Notes under the pieces: generated by a model
The model's database searches: none
The model's input: the letters and a program-made list of their open reading frames with translations, nothing else
What the model was told of the DNA's origin: nothing
Part shown: positions 1 through 12,962 of the stretch, in pieces
Numbering within the stretch: position 1 is the first letter of the stretch
How the letters are laid out: every line of letters starts with the position of its first letter
Made by a program: the position numbers and the translations under genes
Origin: Campylorhamphus procurvoides
Lineage: Eukaryota > Chordata > Aves > Passeriformes > Dendrocolaptidae
Length of the DNA stretch: 64,000 bases
Reading direction: 5' to 3'
Assembly (NCBI GenBank): GCA_013396655.1
Contig: WBMV01005967.1
Coordinates: 253,202 to 317,201 of the forward strand

Positions 1-1294
1 GGATTGACCACAGTGCGTTTCCTAAGGGAAGAGGAAAAAGGTTACCTTGCTAATTAGTTTTAAAACCATGCTCCTGAGTTAGTCTCAGAGAGAGGAAAGT
101 GTTTGGAGGTTTGGCTACTTATTAATACAGTTCTTGTGGTGGGGAGTATTTTATTATTTGCACTGTCAGGTTATTTTGTCACACCATGTATTTATGTGAA
201 TAGTGAACAAAGCAGGGTGGACAAAACTATGTGTTTTAAAGAGCACAAACCAGTCACAAAGGAAACATTTTTCTTATTAACTATTTGAAAGGACTTGTTT
301 AGTTATTTTCCCCATTACTTCTGCGTGTCTCAGCACTTCCAGGTGGTCTTTTAAGTGCTGTGTTGGTGTGCTACCTCTTGTGTGGGTGGTATCATAATTA
401 TTTTAGTAGTACCAGTAGGGCTCTAATCAGTGAACAAGGTTTCACTGTGCTATGTAGTATATAAATGCATAACATTAAAATGGTCTTTTCCTGAACAGCC
501 ACCAAACTAATTAGCCTGTGAGACTAGCTGGATGCAGCAAATGGATTGACAAAACAGGGTGGCACTGGCAGGACCGTGAACAGTAGGATAAACCATAAAT
601 TAGATGTCCCTGTCTCTATGGTAGTAATTTGATCATATTACACAAATTTTGCTTTGTTGACATTCTGGGCTTCCCCAGATTTTACATGGTAAAAGGACAG
701 TGTTCAATTTGAAAAATCAGTCTCTGTGAGATTACAAATTGCTGCCAAAACAGGGTAAGCTAAATCTATCTTGTGCTCTGGAGAAGACAGAAACAGCAAA
801 AAGTTTCTTATAATAATTAATTAAAATATAACATTAATTCCTGTGATACAAAACTACACTCAAATGGACAGATGGGTTCAACTAATGCATTAGCATTTCT
901 TAATCTCTTAGTGCTTTTGTTGACAAACTGCATGGTGCTTTTTATGGCAATGCTATAGAGTACCCTTTTTTTTTTTTGGTGCAAATGCTTTTAAAAACAG
1001 ATCAGTTTTCTCTTAGTGCCACCGAGTCTCTTAGTGTGCTTTATCATCAGTCCTTCACTCGAGCATTTTGTATTGTTGCAGAGACTGGTGACACCCAAGG
1101 TATGCTAGGCTGAGACCAGATATGGTCTTCATGCTTCTTAGTGTGGATGGTCAGCTGGGTCTTGATTGATGTTTTTGCCTTCTGCTTCATATGCCAAGGC
1201 ATTTTGCCCCATCTGGTATTTTCAGGTGAGGCACAATCACCAGAATATCTGTGGTAGGAGCTGAGGTTAGCTTAGGACACTCTGTTCTACCTCA

Positions 1295-1732
1295 CAGAAT
1301 TGCAGAATGGTCAGGGTTTGAAGGGACATCTGGAGATCACCCAGTCCAACCCCCTTGCCAAGGTAGAGTCACCTGGAGCAGGTGACACAGCATGCCCAGG
1401 TGGGTTTTGAACGTCTTCAGAGAGGGAATTTCAACATGCCCCCTGGGCAGCCTGTGCCATCCCTTAGCCACCCTCAGTGTAAAATTCTTCTTCATGCTGA
1501 GGTAAAACTTCTTGTGTTTTAGTTTGTGGCCATTGCTCCTTGTCCTGTTGCTGGTCACCATTGAAGGACTTTGGTGCCACTCTCTGGACACCCTCCCTTG
1601 AGATGTTTACAGGCATTAATGAGGTCCTCTCTCAGTCTTCCCCTCTCCAGACTAACCAGGCCCAGCTCCCACATTTCTCCTCGCAAAGAGAGCTGCTCCA
1701 GACCTCTCATTGTCTCTGTGGTCTCTGCTGAA
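1295..1732 (-). repeat. CR1 LINE 3' fragment, left copy abutting the N gap
   Basis: The element is antisense: the + strand begins with the reverse complement of the CR1 3' terminus (cacagaat/tgcagaat octamer repeats near 1293) and continues into the 3' UTR and ORF2 C-terminus. The minus-strand frame near 1345-1560 reads like the CR1 reverse-transcriptase tail (S-N-R-T-R-x-x-G-H-K-L-K-H and W-H-R-L-P). The copy stops at the last base before the Ns and appears identical to 1992-2429. Confidence 0.92.
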
Positions 1733-1991
1733 NNNNNNNNNNNNNNNNNNNNNNNNNNNNNNNNNNNNNNNNNNNNNNNNNNNNNNNNNNNNNNNNNNNN
1801 NNNNNNNNNNNNNNNNNNNNNNNNNNNNNNNNNNNNNNNNNNNNNNNNNNNNNNNNNNNNNNNNNNNNNNNNNNNNNNNNNNNNNNNNNNNNNNNNNNNN
1901 NNNNNNNNNNNNNNNNNNNNNNNNNNNNNNNNNNNNNNNNNNNNNNNNNNNNNNNNNNNNNNNNNNNNNNNNNNNNNNNNNNNNNNNNNNN
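1733..1991. other. Assembly gap (259 Ns)
   Basis: Unresolved bases. The 438 bp on the left edge (1295-1732) appear to be repeated exactly on the right edge (1992-2429), offset 697. This suggests two overlapping contigs that were not merged rather than missing sequence. Confidence 0.99.
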
Positions 1992-2570
1992 CAGAATTGC
2001 AGAATGGTCAGGGTTTGAAGGGACATCTGGAGATCACCCAGTCCAACCCCCTTGCCAAGGTAGAGTCACCTGGAGCAGGTGACACAGCATGCCCAGGTGG
2101 GTTTTGAACGTCTTCAGAGAGGGAATTTCAACATGCCCCCTGGGCAGCCTGTGCCATCCCTTAGCCACCCTCAGTGTAAAATTCTTCTTCATGCTGAGGT
2201 AAAACTTCTTGTGTTTTAGTTTGTGGCCATTGCTCCTTGTCCTGTTGCTGGTCACCATTGAAGGACTTTGGTGCCACTCTCTGGACACCCTCCCTTGAGA
2301 TGTTTACAGGCATTAATGAGGTCCTCTCTCAGTCTTCCCCTCTCCAGACTAACCAGGCCCAGCTCCCACATTTCTCCTCGCAAAGAGAGCTGCTCCAGAC
2401 CTCTCATTGTCTCTGTGGTCTCTGCTGAACCCTCTCCAGGAGCTCCCGGTCTCCCTTGAGGAGTCCAGAACTGGACACAGCACTACAGATGTGGCTCACT
2501 AGGGCTGAGTACAGGGACATAATCACCTCCCTTGACCTGCTGGGCACATTCTTCCCATTACAGTCTCTCA
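1992..2570 (-). repeat. CR1 LINE 3' fragment, right copy, extends further 5'
   Basis: Starts at the first base after the Ns with the same sequence as 1295-1732, then continues past 2429 into more of the ORF2 C-terminal region. The minus strand near 2415-2560 encodes a recognisable CR1 stretch (S-R-S-R-E-V-I-x-x-L-Y-S-A-L-V, then L-L-E-R-V-Q). The 5' end fades near 2565-2575. It is probably the same physical element as the left copy. Confidence 0.92.
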
Positions 2571-5500
2571 GAATTTTGATATTTAGGGAAAACAATGGCC
2601 CAGTGATGTACTTCTCCTTCAGTGGAGTAAGGGCCAGATGCTGGGTAAACTGGTGCTGGGAGGGCTATCTTGCTGCTCTCCTGGTTCCCACTGTGCTGCG
2701 GCTCCCAAAGGTTCTCCACATAGTCCCTTTGCTACTGCCTTTATGGCATTTCCAGGGGTCTTTAGGACAGTCAAGCTAGTTACTATTCCAGAAGGAGGCC
2801 AGTATTTTCCTGAGGCACACAAAAGACAGAATGGAAATAGCAATTTTAATGCATAATATCTCAGAAAAAGCTGAGCAGAATTTGATGAGGAAAAGGGTAC
2901 TTTTGAAGCCCAAAGGCATTCTCTTGTCAAATCTCCCAAAAATCATGCTTTTAGAGTTTCTTTTACAAAAAATTGTACAGCAGACTGTGATGCAAATATC
3001 CTTCTGTTCTTATTCACTAATGCTAATCTGAGCTATTATAATCACAATGTACTGATACCCTCTTAGGTTCTAAGAGGTGAAATACAAACACAGAAAGCTG
3101 GATCATATTGGAGCCAAGCTCTGTCTCTGTACTATGCACCCACCCTTCAGTGTAATGTGTTCTGTTTCTTCTGCTACAAGGAGATGTACCAAATTGGATA
3201 GGGTAAGAGATTGAACAGGCTGTATGTAGTTTAGCTGTAAAAAGAAGGACATAATCTTAACAAAAGATTTGTTTGCAAACAAAAATGTTTTTCTCCAGGG
3301 AATTACTGTCATACAGTACACTACAGTGCATATTCTGACCTCAGGATCTTAGAAAAGCAGTTGAATTGTATTTAGCTTATGCATTGTTGAATGGATTTTT
3401 GTGTTTCTTTGTATGGATTTTACATCTGTCTACAAGCATGGTGTGCTAAATTATCTCAGAAGAAAAAGACTTGCTGTGCTTGTTAAAATGGATGGCATAG
3501 CCAGTGTAAAGAAAGTGAAGAGTGATAATGTTGAATATAAGCAAGAAATTTTAGAAGGATGTTAATGGATTAAAACAACCTAGACAAAGCTGGTGGTCAG
3601 GTGATTTATGGCTAGAAAGAGTAAAATTTTAGAGTGCAGCAGGATCAATAGGACACACACTGATGATCTGATAATCAATATAACTTCAGATTCTAGTAAA
3701 GAAAAGGCAAAAGCATTAAATACATATTCTTATGTAGGACTTGCCTGAAGATTTTCACATTTCTTATATAACAAGGGCATCTTGATCTTAGCAGTTTTAA
3801 GTTCTTTGCACTGAACATCTGTAGAAAAAAACCTGATACAACAATTCTAATTCTTAGTGTTGTCCTAGGTTGCAGAAAATTCTTGGTAATTTCAGATTAT
3901 AATTGAAAAATGATGCATTTTCTCTTCAAACTTGTTTCTTTCCTGTTGTAAATGTGAACAAAAACTGATGTGTGACATGGTGGGTACAGCTTTGTAAGGA
4001 TCTAATTAAGACAATCCAGGATTTAGTTTGAAGTTGATAGATTTTTCTGCACCAGGCACTTCATTGATTGATACCACAGCAAACATTTCAACCTAGTTAA
4101 TATTTTGTTTCAAACAGGCTCATGGAATTTGACCCATGTTTAACCCTATGCAGGTACAAAAAATTGAAGATTCCAGATTTGTGGTAAAATGTTTGCAGGC
4201 ATTTAAAAGGGCTAAATATGAAATACTGCACATAGCTTGGATGCATACTGCTTACATATCTGGCTTATATGGGAGCCAGACTTGTAAAAATACAAAGTAC
4301 TTTACAACATTATTTTAAAAAAGAATTCCTACCTCAAAATTAAAAGGGAATTATTTTCTTTAATAACATTGTCCCTTTATAATCAGTCTTAGTAAGTAAA
4401 AAATTACTAAACTAATACTGTATGGTGTTTGTAAAGAACAATTAGTAAACTAGTAGCCATTATTTTAAGAGCTGGATGGTTGCATTGATTTGAGCTATAA
4501 AAAAAAAGATTATTTTTTCCCATTTCTACTGTAAATGTTAAATACTTCTTTCAGATTCAAAAAATTTGGCCCCTGAAGTTAAGTGGGTGCATGCTGGGTC
4601 ATCCATCTCTTTGCAGCAGTGGGGAGCTGCCCGTCAGTCTGTGCTGGAGAAATACAGGTGGGAAAGCACTGAGAAGTGGCACACTGGCTGCCAAACAGAT
4701 GAAGGGAGTGAAGGCTGAGCATCAGAGCTGCTTTGGCATTCACAAATGTAGGGTTTGTTGTCAGCAACTGCTGCGCCAGTGTATTGAATTAAGAAGACAC
4801 TGGTTTTTTTGTTCCATTTCTCTTGGCATTTTAGCATATGAGCTCAAAAGTGTAACTATATGCAACGCTATTTCTAGATATGTGCAAACTTTTAACAAGT
4901 ATCTAATACACATTGCTATGTGTGCTTGGAGGGCTCTGTTGTTGGGGTTCTTGGATTTCTAAATGTTCCCATCTTTATTGTCTGACTTTGGCTTGAAAAA
5001 TACCTTTTCATTATCCATGAAATTCCATTCATCTTTGGCTTACAAATAAAATGTTAGAAATCTCCTGCTCCTCCCCCCCACCTCTTGCATTCTTCAGGAA
5101 AATTTTGGCAGCCTTTGAAATAATAAATAGCTACTCAGTGATTTTAAGCGTAGGTTCGCAGCATTGCCACAATGCGGAATACTTAGTGGAGAAATGAAAA
5201 GGCAGGTGAGATTCTTGTCTCTTCCCCACCATGCTGTAGTGTTTAAACTCACCTGTGTGCACCCACATATTTTCTCATGCCAGCTGACACTTATTTTTAC
5301 TAGTACAAGTAGCAGCAGTCTGTTTTCCAGGGATGAGGGATGAGAGTGCAGTTCCTCCTGTTGGCTCAGTTTGGAGGGAAGGAAAGGAACTATTTAGTGA
5401 TATGAATAAAGAGATTTGTTCCCTCTTCTCTCTTCAGATTCCCTTTGAATCTGGACTTGCAGTTTTCCCTTTGAATTTTGTAAACACACCCCGCCCCCCA

Positions 5501-6485
5501 AGCTTGGAAATTGCCTTCAGAGGGCCATACAAAGAATATAATTTGACTGCCAGTCAAGTACAGCCTAGTGAGAATTAAGTTCCAGTGTGACTCTGTTTTG
5601 ATTGCATTGTCTCCATGTGTCCATATGGTCTCTAATTACTTGGCCAAATCCTGGTTTGTCTCATGGCAGCCAGTGAATCACGCGGATACCAAGAGGCAGT
5701 GGCATTCAGGTTGCAGAGGGACAACCAGAAATCTGTAACTGTTCTGTACTCTGCTTTCACATTTGAATGTTGATCCATCAATATTCATTCTTTTTTAGTT
5801 TTTCTCTCTCTCTCTTTTTTTTTTTTAATAAATCAATCTACCTATGTATGTAATGTTAAGCGTAAAGAAGACTGTAAGGCAACATATCTTGCAACCAATT
5901 TCAGTTCAGTACAGGAGAACTTAATGAAAGAGATATTCTGTGGTAGATTTTGATCTGATTTTGAAATGGGATAGTTTTGATTTCTTGCAGTGTATCACAA
6001 AGTTTTCAGACTTAAGCAAGGTATACTGACAGTATGTTGCTGATACCGTGGTGACAGTTTTGAGAAGAGGTCTGACCACACTTTGACCACATTGCATATC
6101 CAGAATGTGCACTGGAGAGCTATTTTGCCTTTTTTTTGTGCCTATTGACCATAAAATCTCTATTGTGCTAGCTTAGATTGTTGCTGATTTGGAGTTCTAA
6201 TGGGATGTTTAGTGATGAGATGTCCAGGTGAACAAGTGTGACTATTTCTTCTCCCCTTCCCACCTTCTCTTGAGGTTAGGGGGTTTGTGTTTGAATAGTT
6301 ATTGAATGTATTTGATACAAGAACATACTAAATAATTTTTTCCTTTAAAATTTAGAAATTTTTCTTAATAAACAACCCAGGATTTGAAATAGCAATGACC
6401 AAGAGCAAGGTATACAGCTGTTTCTGTTGCAGATGGATCAGTAGCTAAGGGAAGTTCTTAGTTTTTGCGTTTTGTCAAAGTAATC

Positions 6486-6845
6486 CCAGAATCACACAGA
6501 TTCATCAAGGTTGGAAAAGTTTTTCAAGATCATCTAGTCTCACTGTCAACCCAGCACCACTATAATAACCACCACTTAACTATGTCCCTAAGTGCCACAT
6601 CCAGACACCTCTTGAACATTTCCAGTTCCTCCTCAAGCAACTTATTCCAATGCCTGACCACTTTATCACTGAAGAACTATTTTCTAATATCTAATCTCAA
6701 CCTCCCCTGGAGACATGGCAGAGGGGACTGATCTCCTTTCAGGTGGTTGGTAATGTAGACAGTAACGAGGTCTCTCCTGAGCCTCCTCTTAGCTAAACAA
6801 CCCCAGCTCTCAGCCACTCTTCATAAGACGCGTTTTCTAGAACCT
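6486..6845 (-). repeat. Diverged CR1 LINE 3' fragment
   Basis: Begins with the CR1 terminus in reverse complement (cagaatcacacagattcatcaagg), then a degraded 3' UTR. It runs to the (tcttcataagac) motif that in CR1 encodes the conserved turn before the ORF2 end. It appears older than the copy at 1295-2570 and carries several indels. It is antisense to the gene, in the upstream intron. Confidence 0.85.
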
Positions 6846-7743
6846 GGTAAATGATAGTTGTTTGCAACCTCTTATGAAATTAGTGGCTTGAGATTTTCCA
6901 CTCAAATGCCTTGCAGTGTTTTCCCTTCTTTATGGTAGTTACTTATTCTAATAGTGATTTTTTTTTAGTCCAGAGAAGGTCCCTGGATATAAGGGGGAGA
7001 TTTTCTTTGGATAAATCACATGGTTCTTAATACCTGTAGGGTTTGTTCAGGGGTACAGGTAAGGAGTTATTTTCTTCATTTGCCTATGTAGTTCCTCAGC
7101 CAAAAAAAGCATGGGTACTAAGGCAGTAGATTCAGTTTGCCTTTCATGACTCTTTCTAGGAGGTGAGTTCTGCAGCCTTTCCATTTCCAGGGTTTTGAGG
7201 TGGGGTGCCAATATCAGCTGGTGAAAAAAGCTTATGTATGAGGGAAGATGGTTGAAGAAAATGAGGACAAGAATGGTCTTGGCAGCTGCCTCTACACTGT
7301 CTTCCAAAACTGAATTATAGAAATGTCAAGCTAGGGAAGAACTAAGTAGCTGGAGGGATTACAAGAGCAGGATGCTAGTGACCTGTGTAGCCATAATGTG
7401 AAGTACATACCTGGTCTTTGGTCAGGATGATTTTTATTAGATGTTTGATAAAGGTTTGATATCAATGAGAAATGATACTCAGATTGTCTGTTCATCAAAC
7501 AGCATGGGAACCCCTGTAATAAAAACTCATCCCTCTGAGGTGTATCAAGCATACCTCAGTCAATTTAACACAGTTGTTCAACTAGTCCTGCATACACTTT
7601 GGTGGAAGAGTCTGTGCCCTCCCTACCCTTTTGCAAATTTCAAGTGGTCCTCTTTCCCTGCCACGTGAAACCCTTTTTGAAAATAAAAATTAATTTTTCT
7701 TTGTTTCTTGTTTAGCAAATTTCTTGACACTTGATGGCAACTT

Positions 7744-7883
7744 ACAGAATCGCAGAATGTTTTGAGTTGGGCAGGGCCTTAAAGACCATCTTGTTCCAAC
7801 CCCCTGCCACGGGCAGGGATAACTCCCACTAGCACAGATTGGTCACGGCCCCATTTAGCCTGGCCTTTAACATTTCCAGGGAT
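7744..7883 (-). repeat. Short CR1 3' end fragment
   Basis: About 140 bp starting acagaatcgcagaatg and continuing with ggccttaaagaccatc and ccaaccccctgcca, the typical reverse complement of the CR1 3' UTR. It ends near catttccaggga. It lies about 290 bp upstream of window exon 1 and is antisense. Confidence 0.88.
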
Positions 7884-8170
7884 CATACTTAGTGTGATAG
7901 TTCTGTAGAACCAACTTCTTAAGAGCCTGAGTTGTGACACTTACCAAACAGATTTTCTTTTAGGAATGTCCCTACCTCTGAGAAGACAGGCTAAGTTAGA
8001 CCTGTACAGAGTGTTTCCCTCATCAGAAGCTGGCATGAGTTTGTCATTAGCAGACTGAAGAGTATCGGTCTGCTAATACATATCAGTAATATGAAGAATA
8101 TAGAATTGAAATTGCTCTGTATTATTTTTCCATGTTAAGTAACTGATTTCCATAATTATCTGTCTCACAG

Positions 8171-8222
8171 TACTGGCTGGATCCTGCAAAGACCCTCGCT
8201 GAACATAAAGAATTGATAAACA
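8171..8222 (+). CDS. EPB41L4A: EPB41L4A window exon 1: end of FERM F1 lobe
   Basis: 52 nt, enters in phase 0 after acceptor ctcacag and leaves in phase 1 at donor gtatgt. It encodes YWLDPAKTLAEHKELIN plus the first base of a Thr codon. The W-L-D-P-x-K motif is typical of the last strand and turn of the F1 ubiquitin-like lobe in band 4.1 proteins. This exon is too short for ordinary ORF detection and was found by its motif and splice sites. The preceding exon, expected to end in a Thr codon, was not found in 1-8170. Confidence 0.95.
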
Positions 8223-9297
8223 GTATGTATCTAATTTCAACCTACCAGGTATATCTGAAGATGAAGTAACAATGTTCCATCTATACAGCCTGCACAATAT
8301 TTATATTACAGTCACAACGGATTGATAGGTCTTGAAGAAGTTTGTTTTTCCAGTTCTTAGCTGTATCAAAATTTCACACATAGGTTGCAAATACTATCAT
8401 TTTACAGTATTTTATGTGATTATTGTCCAAGGATTTCTTATGCTTAAGTTTTACTTTAGGTTAACAAGTGGTGCAATTCTTAATTAGTATAATCAATTTA
8501 TAGTAGCTGTGATATTTCTATCATGGTCTAGTATACTATAACTAACAGATTCACTTTGGCTTATGAAAGTAAAATGGTGCCTCTTACTGATAAAAGAGTG
8601 TCTGCTATTACTAATAGTCTTCAGATATTGCAGATACAAGACCTGTTATTTTTATTATAATTAAAGATTTGGAGACCCTTTAAAATATGGTGTAAAAGTG
8701 AAGCATTCATGGAATAAATGTAGCTCTAAGAATTTTGATACTGAGTTATCGGGATCTTTTGGGAGAAAAGCATTTTTAAAGGGTGAATTCAAAGAGCTTT
8801 TCCAAATGTTTCTTAATGGAATTGGCACATAATTAAAGTTGTTCCGTAAGATATTTGAAAGTGTGGAAGGGATTAGTATTCATCATTATAACTTATGACA
8901 GAGATTCACATTTCATGCACAATTACATTTTTCAAAAAGCTTCAGTGAAAAAAGTATTCAGAGGTCAAGATCAAGGAGCAAAAAAAATATATTGGAGAAA
9001 TAGTATGTTAAAAATGAAAACTAAAGCAAAAACTTTTAAATAAGCAAGAATTCTAAGTACACAGACAAGATATGCATAAAGACTAAAAACAATAATAAAA
9101 CCTCCTTTTTTTCTCATGTGTAAAGAGTGTAGATGTATGGATTTGCTATGGGGGTGTTACATTTTTTCTGAAACTTTCAGGTCTCATAAAATACTAAGAT
9201 AGGCTTCTCAGTAGCTGTTTTGTAGTCAACTAGTAACAATCCATAACAATAACAGTTCATCACAACTAACTTTTACACCAAATGTTTTTCCCCTCAG
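8223..9297 (+). other. Intron after exon 1 (1075 bp)
   Basis: GT-AG intron in phase 1. AT-rich unique DNA; no repeat, RNA gene or credible ORF recognised. Confidence 0.85.
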
Positions 9298-9376
9298 CTG
9301 GTCCACCGTACACTCTGTATTTTGGCATTAAATTTTATGCAGAGGATCCGTGTAAACTTAAAGAAGAAATAACAAG
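9298..9376 (+). CDS. EPB41L4A: EPB41L4A window exon 2: start of FERM F2 lobe
   Basis: 79 nt, acceptor cctcag, donor gtacag, phases 1 to 2. It encodes [18 protein letters not shown] followed by KLKEEIT. The stretch Y-x-L-x-F-x-x-K-F-Y-x-x-D-P is the classic FERM F1/F2 boundary signature. The last two bases (AG) combine with G of the next exon to give Arg. The frame is continuous with the exons on both sides. Confidence 0.95.
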
Positions 9377-9880
9377 GTACAGTATTCAATGTTGATCTCA
9401 GACTGGTAACGTATTTAAGCCAGATGCATATTGTGGCTGTGAGTCTGGGTTGGTTTTAATTTTGTTGCTTGAACATCTGAATGTTTTTGCTTGAACACTG
9501 GTGTGAAGGAAGAAAATTGCTTCTACCTTCATAGTGGTTGGTATGGACAACTGTGTGGAAGCCCAGGAAGAAAAGGTGTTCTCTGGTGCATCAAAAATCA
9601 AAGGGCCTTGTGCTGTTGGGTTTTTTCCCCTTTTCTTTAATAATGCATTGTCACATCTGCATGTATATTATGCCATAATCAAATTTAGAGTTTTCTTGGA
9701 TATCAAATATAAATGCAGGGAATATTCGTTTTTATTGGCCATAGCTTAAATTCCAGAACTGTTTTTCAGGGGGATTTCTTTTGGTATCCCTAAAACTATG
9801 TGAAGGAAATTGAGGAGCTGCATGCTTCTGATTCTTTTACCTAAGCTTGGCCTCTACAAAATATGAGGATGCACACAGTA

Positions 9881-9920
9881 ACACATGTGCATGCATGCAC
9901 ACAGACACACACACACATAT
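9881..9920. repeat. CA/TG/CG-type alternating microsatellite
   Basis: Forty bases of strictly alternating purine and pyrimidine, broken only once at 9903-9905. Composed of ACACATGTGC and ATGCATGCAC units followed by (AC)n and ATAT. Confidence 0.9.
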
Positions 9921-10821
9921 GGTTATCTGAACTTTCTCACACAGGGTTTTCTGTTTGGTTTATTTATGAAATGTCTCAGACAATTAGTTTTATGTTCAAA
10001 AGGAAATTTGAGAATTTGGATAGGTAGGCGGGCAAAATTAGTGTGCTGGCTTGCATTAACAATGCCAAAATATTTCTTTTGATGTCCTAAGAATATGACA
10101 CATGAGAATTCATTAGAATGCATGCAAGGTTTTTAATTTTCCTTAATCAAAGGTGGAAGTTGTTGCAGCACAGGCAGAGTATTTTTCTTGTACTGGAGTG
10201 AGAAAATTCTTTAGTTTCCATACTGGCACAACAGGAATGGAAGTCTCCAATTAACAAGACTTAGGTTGGCCTGGTGTAAATAATAAATGTTGTGACTTTG
10301 AAGGTAAAAGGGATAAATTGGTGGCAATGGGATGTGCCTGTACCATGGAAGTTTGATGCAGTTTTGTTGTACTTTTCAAGAGGCTCTTTAAATCCTGCTC
10401 ACCGGGAAGGACAGATGGCCCTGGGGAGAGAGCTTTGGCCACTGAACCTGTTGTGACTTCCTCATGGTGGGGCAGGGGGCTGAATTTTCAAAAATTGTTT
10501 CTCTTTGCCCTGTGGTAAGGTCAGTCAGTGATCTGCACGGCTGATTAAACGTGCGAATGCAGTCAAGAGGTGTTGTAATGGGATTAGGGAGCCTCTGTTC
10601 ATGTCAGTATTTGGTCATGCAGGATTGGCACCTCAGATGGCACAGAGGGAGGGCCCCAGATAAGGTTGTATTGGCAGTCTCCTACAAAACACATTGATTA
10701 GTCAAATACCCTCAATATTTATAGGCATTTATTCCTGTAGGATCTTAAATCTTGGAAGAAAGGCTTTTTTTTTTCCTTTTGGGCCAAAGGGAAAAAAATT
10801 AAAATTACCACCATCATCTCC

Positions 10822-10866
10822 TTAGAACATTTTGGGTTGGAAGGGATCCTTAAAGATCCTTCCACT
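10822..10866 (-). repeat. Very short CR1 3' remnant
   Basis: Only about 45 bp match the CR1 terminal pattern (ttttgggttggaagggatcc then ttaaagatc), in reverse complement. The extent is uncertain on both sides. Confidence 0.65.
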
Positions 10867-12962
10867 TAGTGAACATTAAAGGCCCTACTTTTATTTATGC
10901 TAATAATTTTCTCCCTAGGTTTGCAGTTCCAGCGGTGTGTTAACTATTTTGTGCTAACCAATTGAAACATGTATTTATTACTTTAATGGATATGAGAGCC
11001 AGCTCTCTCGTTATTAGATGTTGATGATCTGTGCCATTACATGATTACTCTGCAAATAATGAAAACCTGTAAAAATTGGAACTGCTTTGCAGCAAAATCT
11101 GTCTGTCCTGTAGGCAAAAGCTAATATTGCAGTGTTTGCTGGACATGTTTTCTGGAGCAAACTTGCCACTTAGGCACTGTAATGTATGCATGGCAAACTT
11201 GACAACACACGAGATGAGAGTGCCTTAGGTACAGGTTTGGACAAAAGGCCTAGTTCTGTGAGAACTTAGTGGCTTCAGTGGGAATTGAGATTGTTCATTC
11301 GCTTTCTAGTGGTCACTTAAGCACTTACCAGTTACTCTGACTTTTCTGCAGGAAGGTGGTGTGTTTTGAAGTTTCCTATGCTGCTTTATTTTGAGACTAC
11401 ACTGTGAGAATGCAGAAATCTAGGTGCCTGCTCCAAGGAAAATAAATTTGTAGCATCATCTGGTACAAAGCTCTGCCTTGTAGTGATGGGGAATTGCTAA
11501 CAGAAATATGGGAGCGTATCAGAAATGCATTTCATGTTGAAAAGAACATGCTGTGTACTTCACAGCAGATGTGAAATCCTCTTTGTAATTATCATAAACT
11601 AATTATCATAGTTTTTGTAGGTAGGACAGCAAGCATAAGCTAGAAGTAGTACTGAGTGAAGAAACACTGAGTGTATGTTCTTTGCATTGCCTAATGACAT
11701 TCCCAGAAAATTCTTATGCAATACCCTGTTCCTTTAAGGTAGAGATCATTAACCATTCTATAATATCTGTCACAGCACAAATTCTGGGGGATCATTAATC
11801 AGAAAGACACTGGCATCCTTATTCAGCGGCTCATCTGGGCTGAAAAGCCTAGTAAATTTGGTTGGATCTTAAATGTTGAGTGAGTCAGCTGTGTGTAACC
11901 TGCAGTATGTAAACTTCCCTGAAATCAGTGTAGGTGCTCTTTGAACTTACAGATCATTTGAAGGTGCTTTCATATGTAACTTGTACCAGTGCAGAATGAA
12001 TTATTTGCAGAGTAGCTAAATGGTTCTATGTAGGTAAAACTGAACTAGTGAATAATGAAAAAGGTCTGTGCTTGTATGGAGGACCAATTTTCTTCTGTAA
12101 AAAGTTGCCTTCTCAGTATTGTTACCTTTTGCTCAGTGCAAGAATTTCTCCTAGGATGATGTGAAACACTGAATAAATCTGTTGTAATAAAAATGGACAC
12201 AATCCAAACAGTAGGTAAAGATTTCTTACAAATTATTATGATGAGTTGTGATACCAAGCAGATCCTTTGTATGATGGCTTGTTTCCTTGTCTTTTCTATT
12301 TTGTGCATTCACTGTAAGTGGTCTCAGTATGTGCTTTATCAATTGTAGGAGCAGGTTAGGACTTTGAAAATGACATTTTTACCCCTGCTATCTCTGTTCC
12401 AAGAAGGACAGCACCCTGTGCTATGGCAGATGCAGTTAGGTGCTGATGGTATACCCACCCCTCCTTTTCATGGAGTTATGGGCTCCATCAAACCTTGCTG
12501 CATTTTAGTTGATACTCTGGTGTGTGGAGAAGAAATATTTGAGTAAAGAAGTATCCAATACTCAGTTTTCCTTTTTGCTGATCCACTGATCAGGTTAAAC
12601 TTTGGCCCTTTGATTGGCTCCTTGTTCAAATTTTCTGATTGCTATCCCTCTTCCCCACTTCTTCACTGGTCTATGAAACTTGAAAGAGAGAAATGACATT
12701 TTTAGTGGAATATTATTTGCATCTGCACAATATGAGCAGATGGGAAAACTACAGAGTGCTTCCCTACCTAAATTCTTTCACTAGATTAATCTTAGTTGTT
12801 GCTTCAAGGTCAGTATGGGAAAAGTCATTCAGAGAGGAGTACAAGTTTTTACTGTCACATAACTATGGTACACAGTATGTCTACAGTTAAATGAGTGATT
12901 TAGAAATATTAATTGGTGCATCAGACTTGAAATAAAAACTTTGTTTTCTCTCTGTGTTTTAG

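Larger units (their letters stand above)
1..8170 (+). other. Tail of the EPB41L4A intron upstream of window exon 1
   Basis: No coding exon could be supported here. It was searched for the expected preceding FERM F1 exon (an L-R-Y-C-D-R-S-H-type end) without success. It holds the duplicated CR1 around the N gap (1295-2570), CR1 remnants at 6486-6845 and 7744-7883, short T and CT/T tracts (966-977, 5791-5826), and otherwise unique AT-rich DNA. The short reading frames lack conserved motifs or lie inside CR1. Confidence 0.8.
9377..12962 (+). other. Intron after exon 2 (3586 bp)
   Basis: GT-AG intron in phase 2. Contains the alternating purine-pyrimidine CA/TG tract at 9881-9920 and a tiny CR1 remnant at 10822-10866. 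The remainder is unique AT-rich sequence. Reading frames at 9534-9749 and 12364-12546 show no family motif. Confidence 0.85.

Noticed and set aside
1571..2107. 178-codon frame running through the N gap
   Set aside because: It is open only because Ns cannot form stops; both flanks are CR1 sequence.
1..8170. Search for the preceding EPB41L4A exon (F1 lobe) and for the start codon
   Set aside because: No segment encoding the expected F1 sequence with splice sites was seen, so none was annotated.
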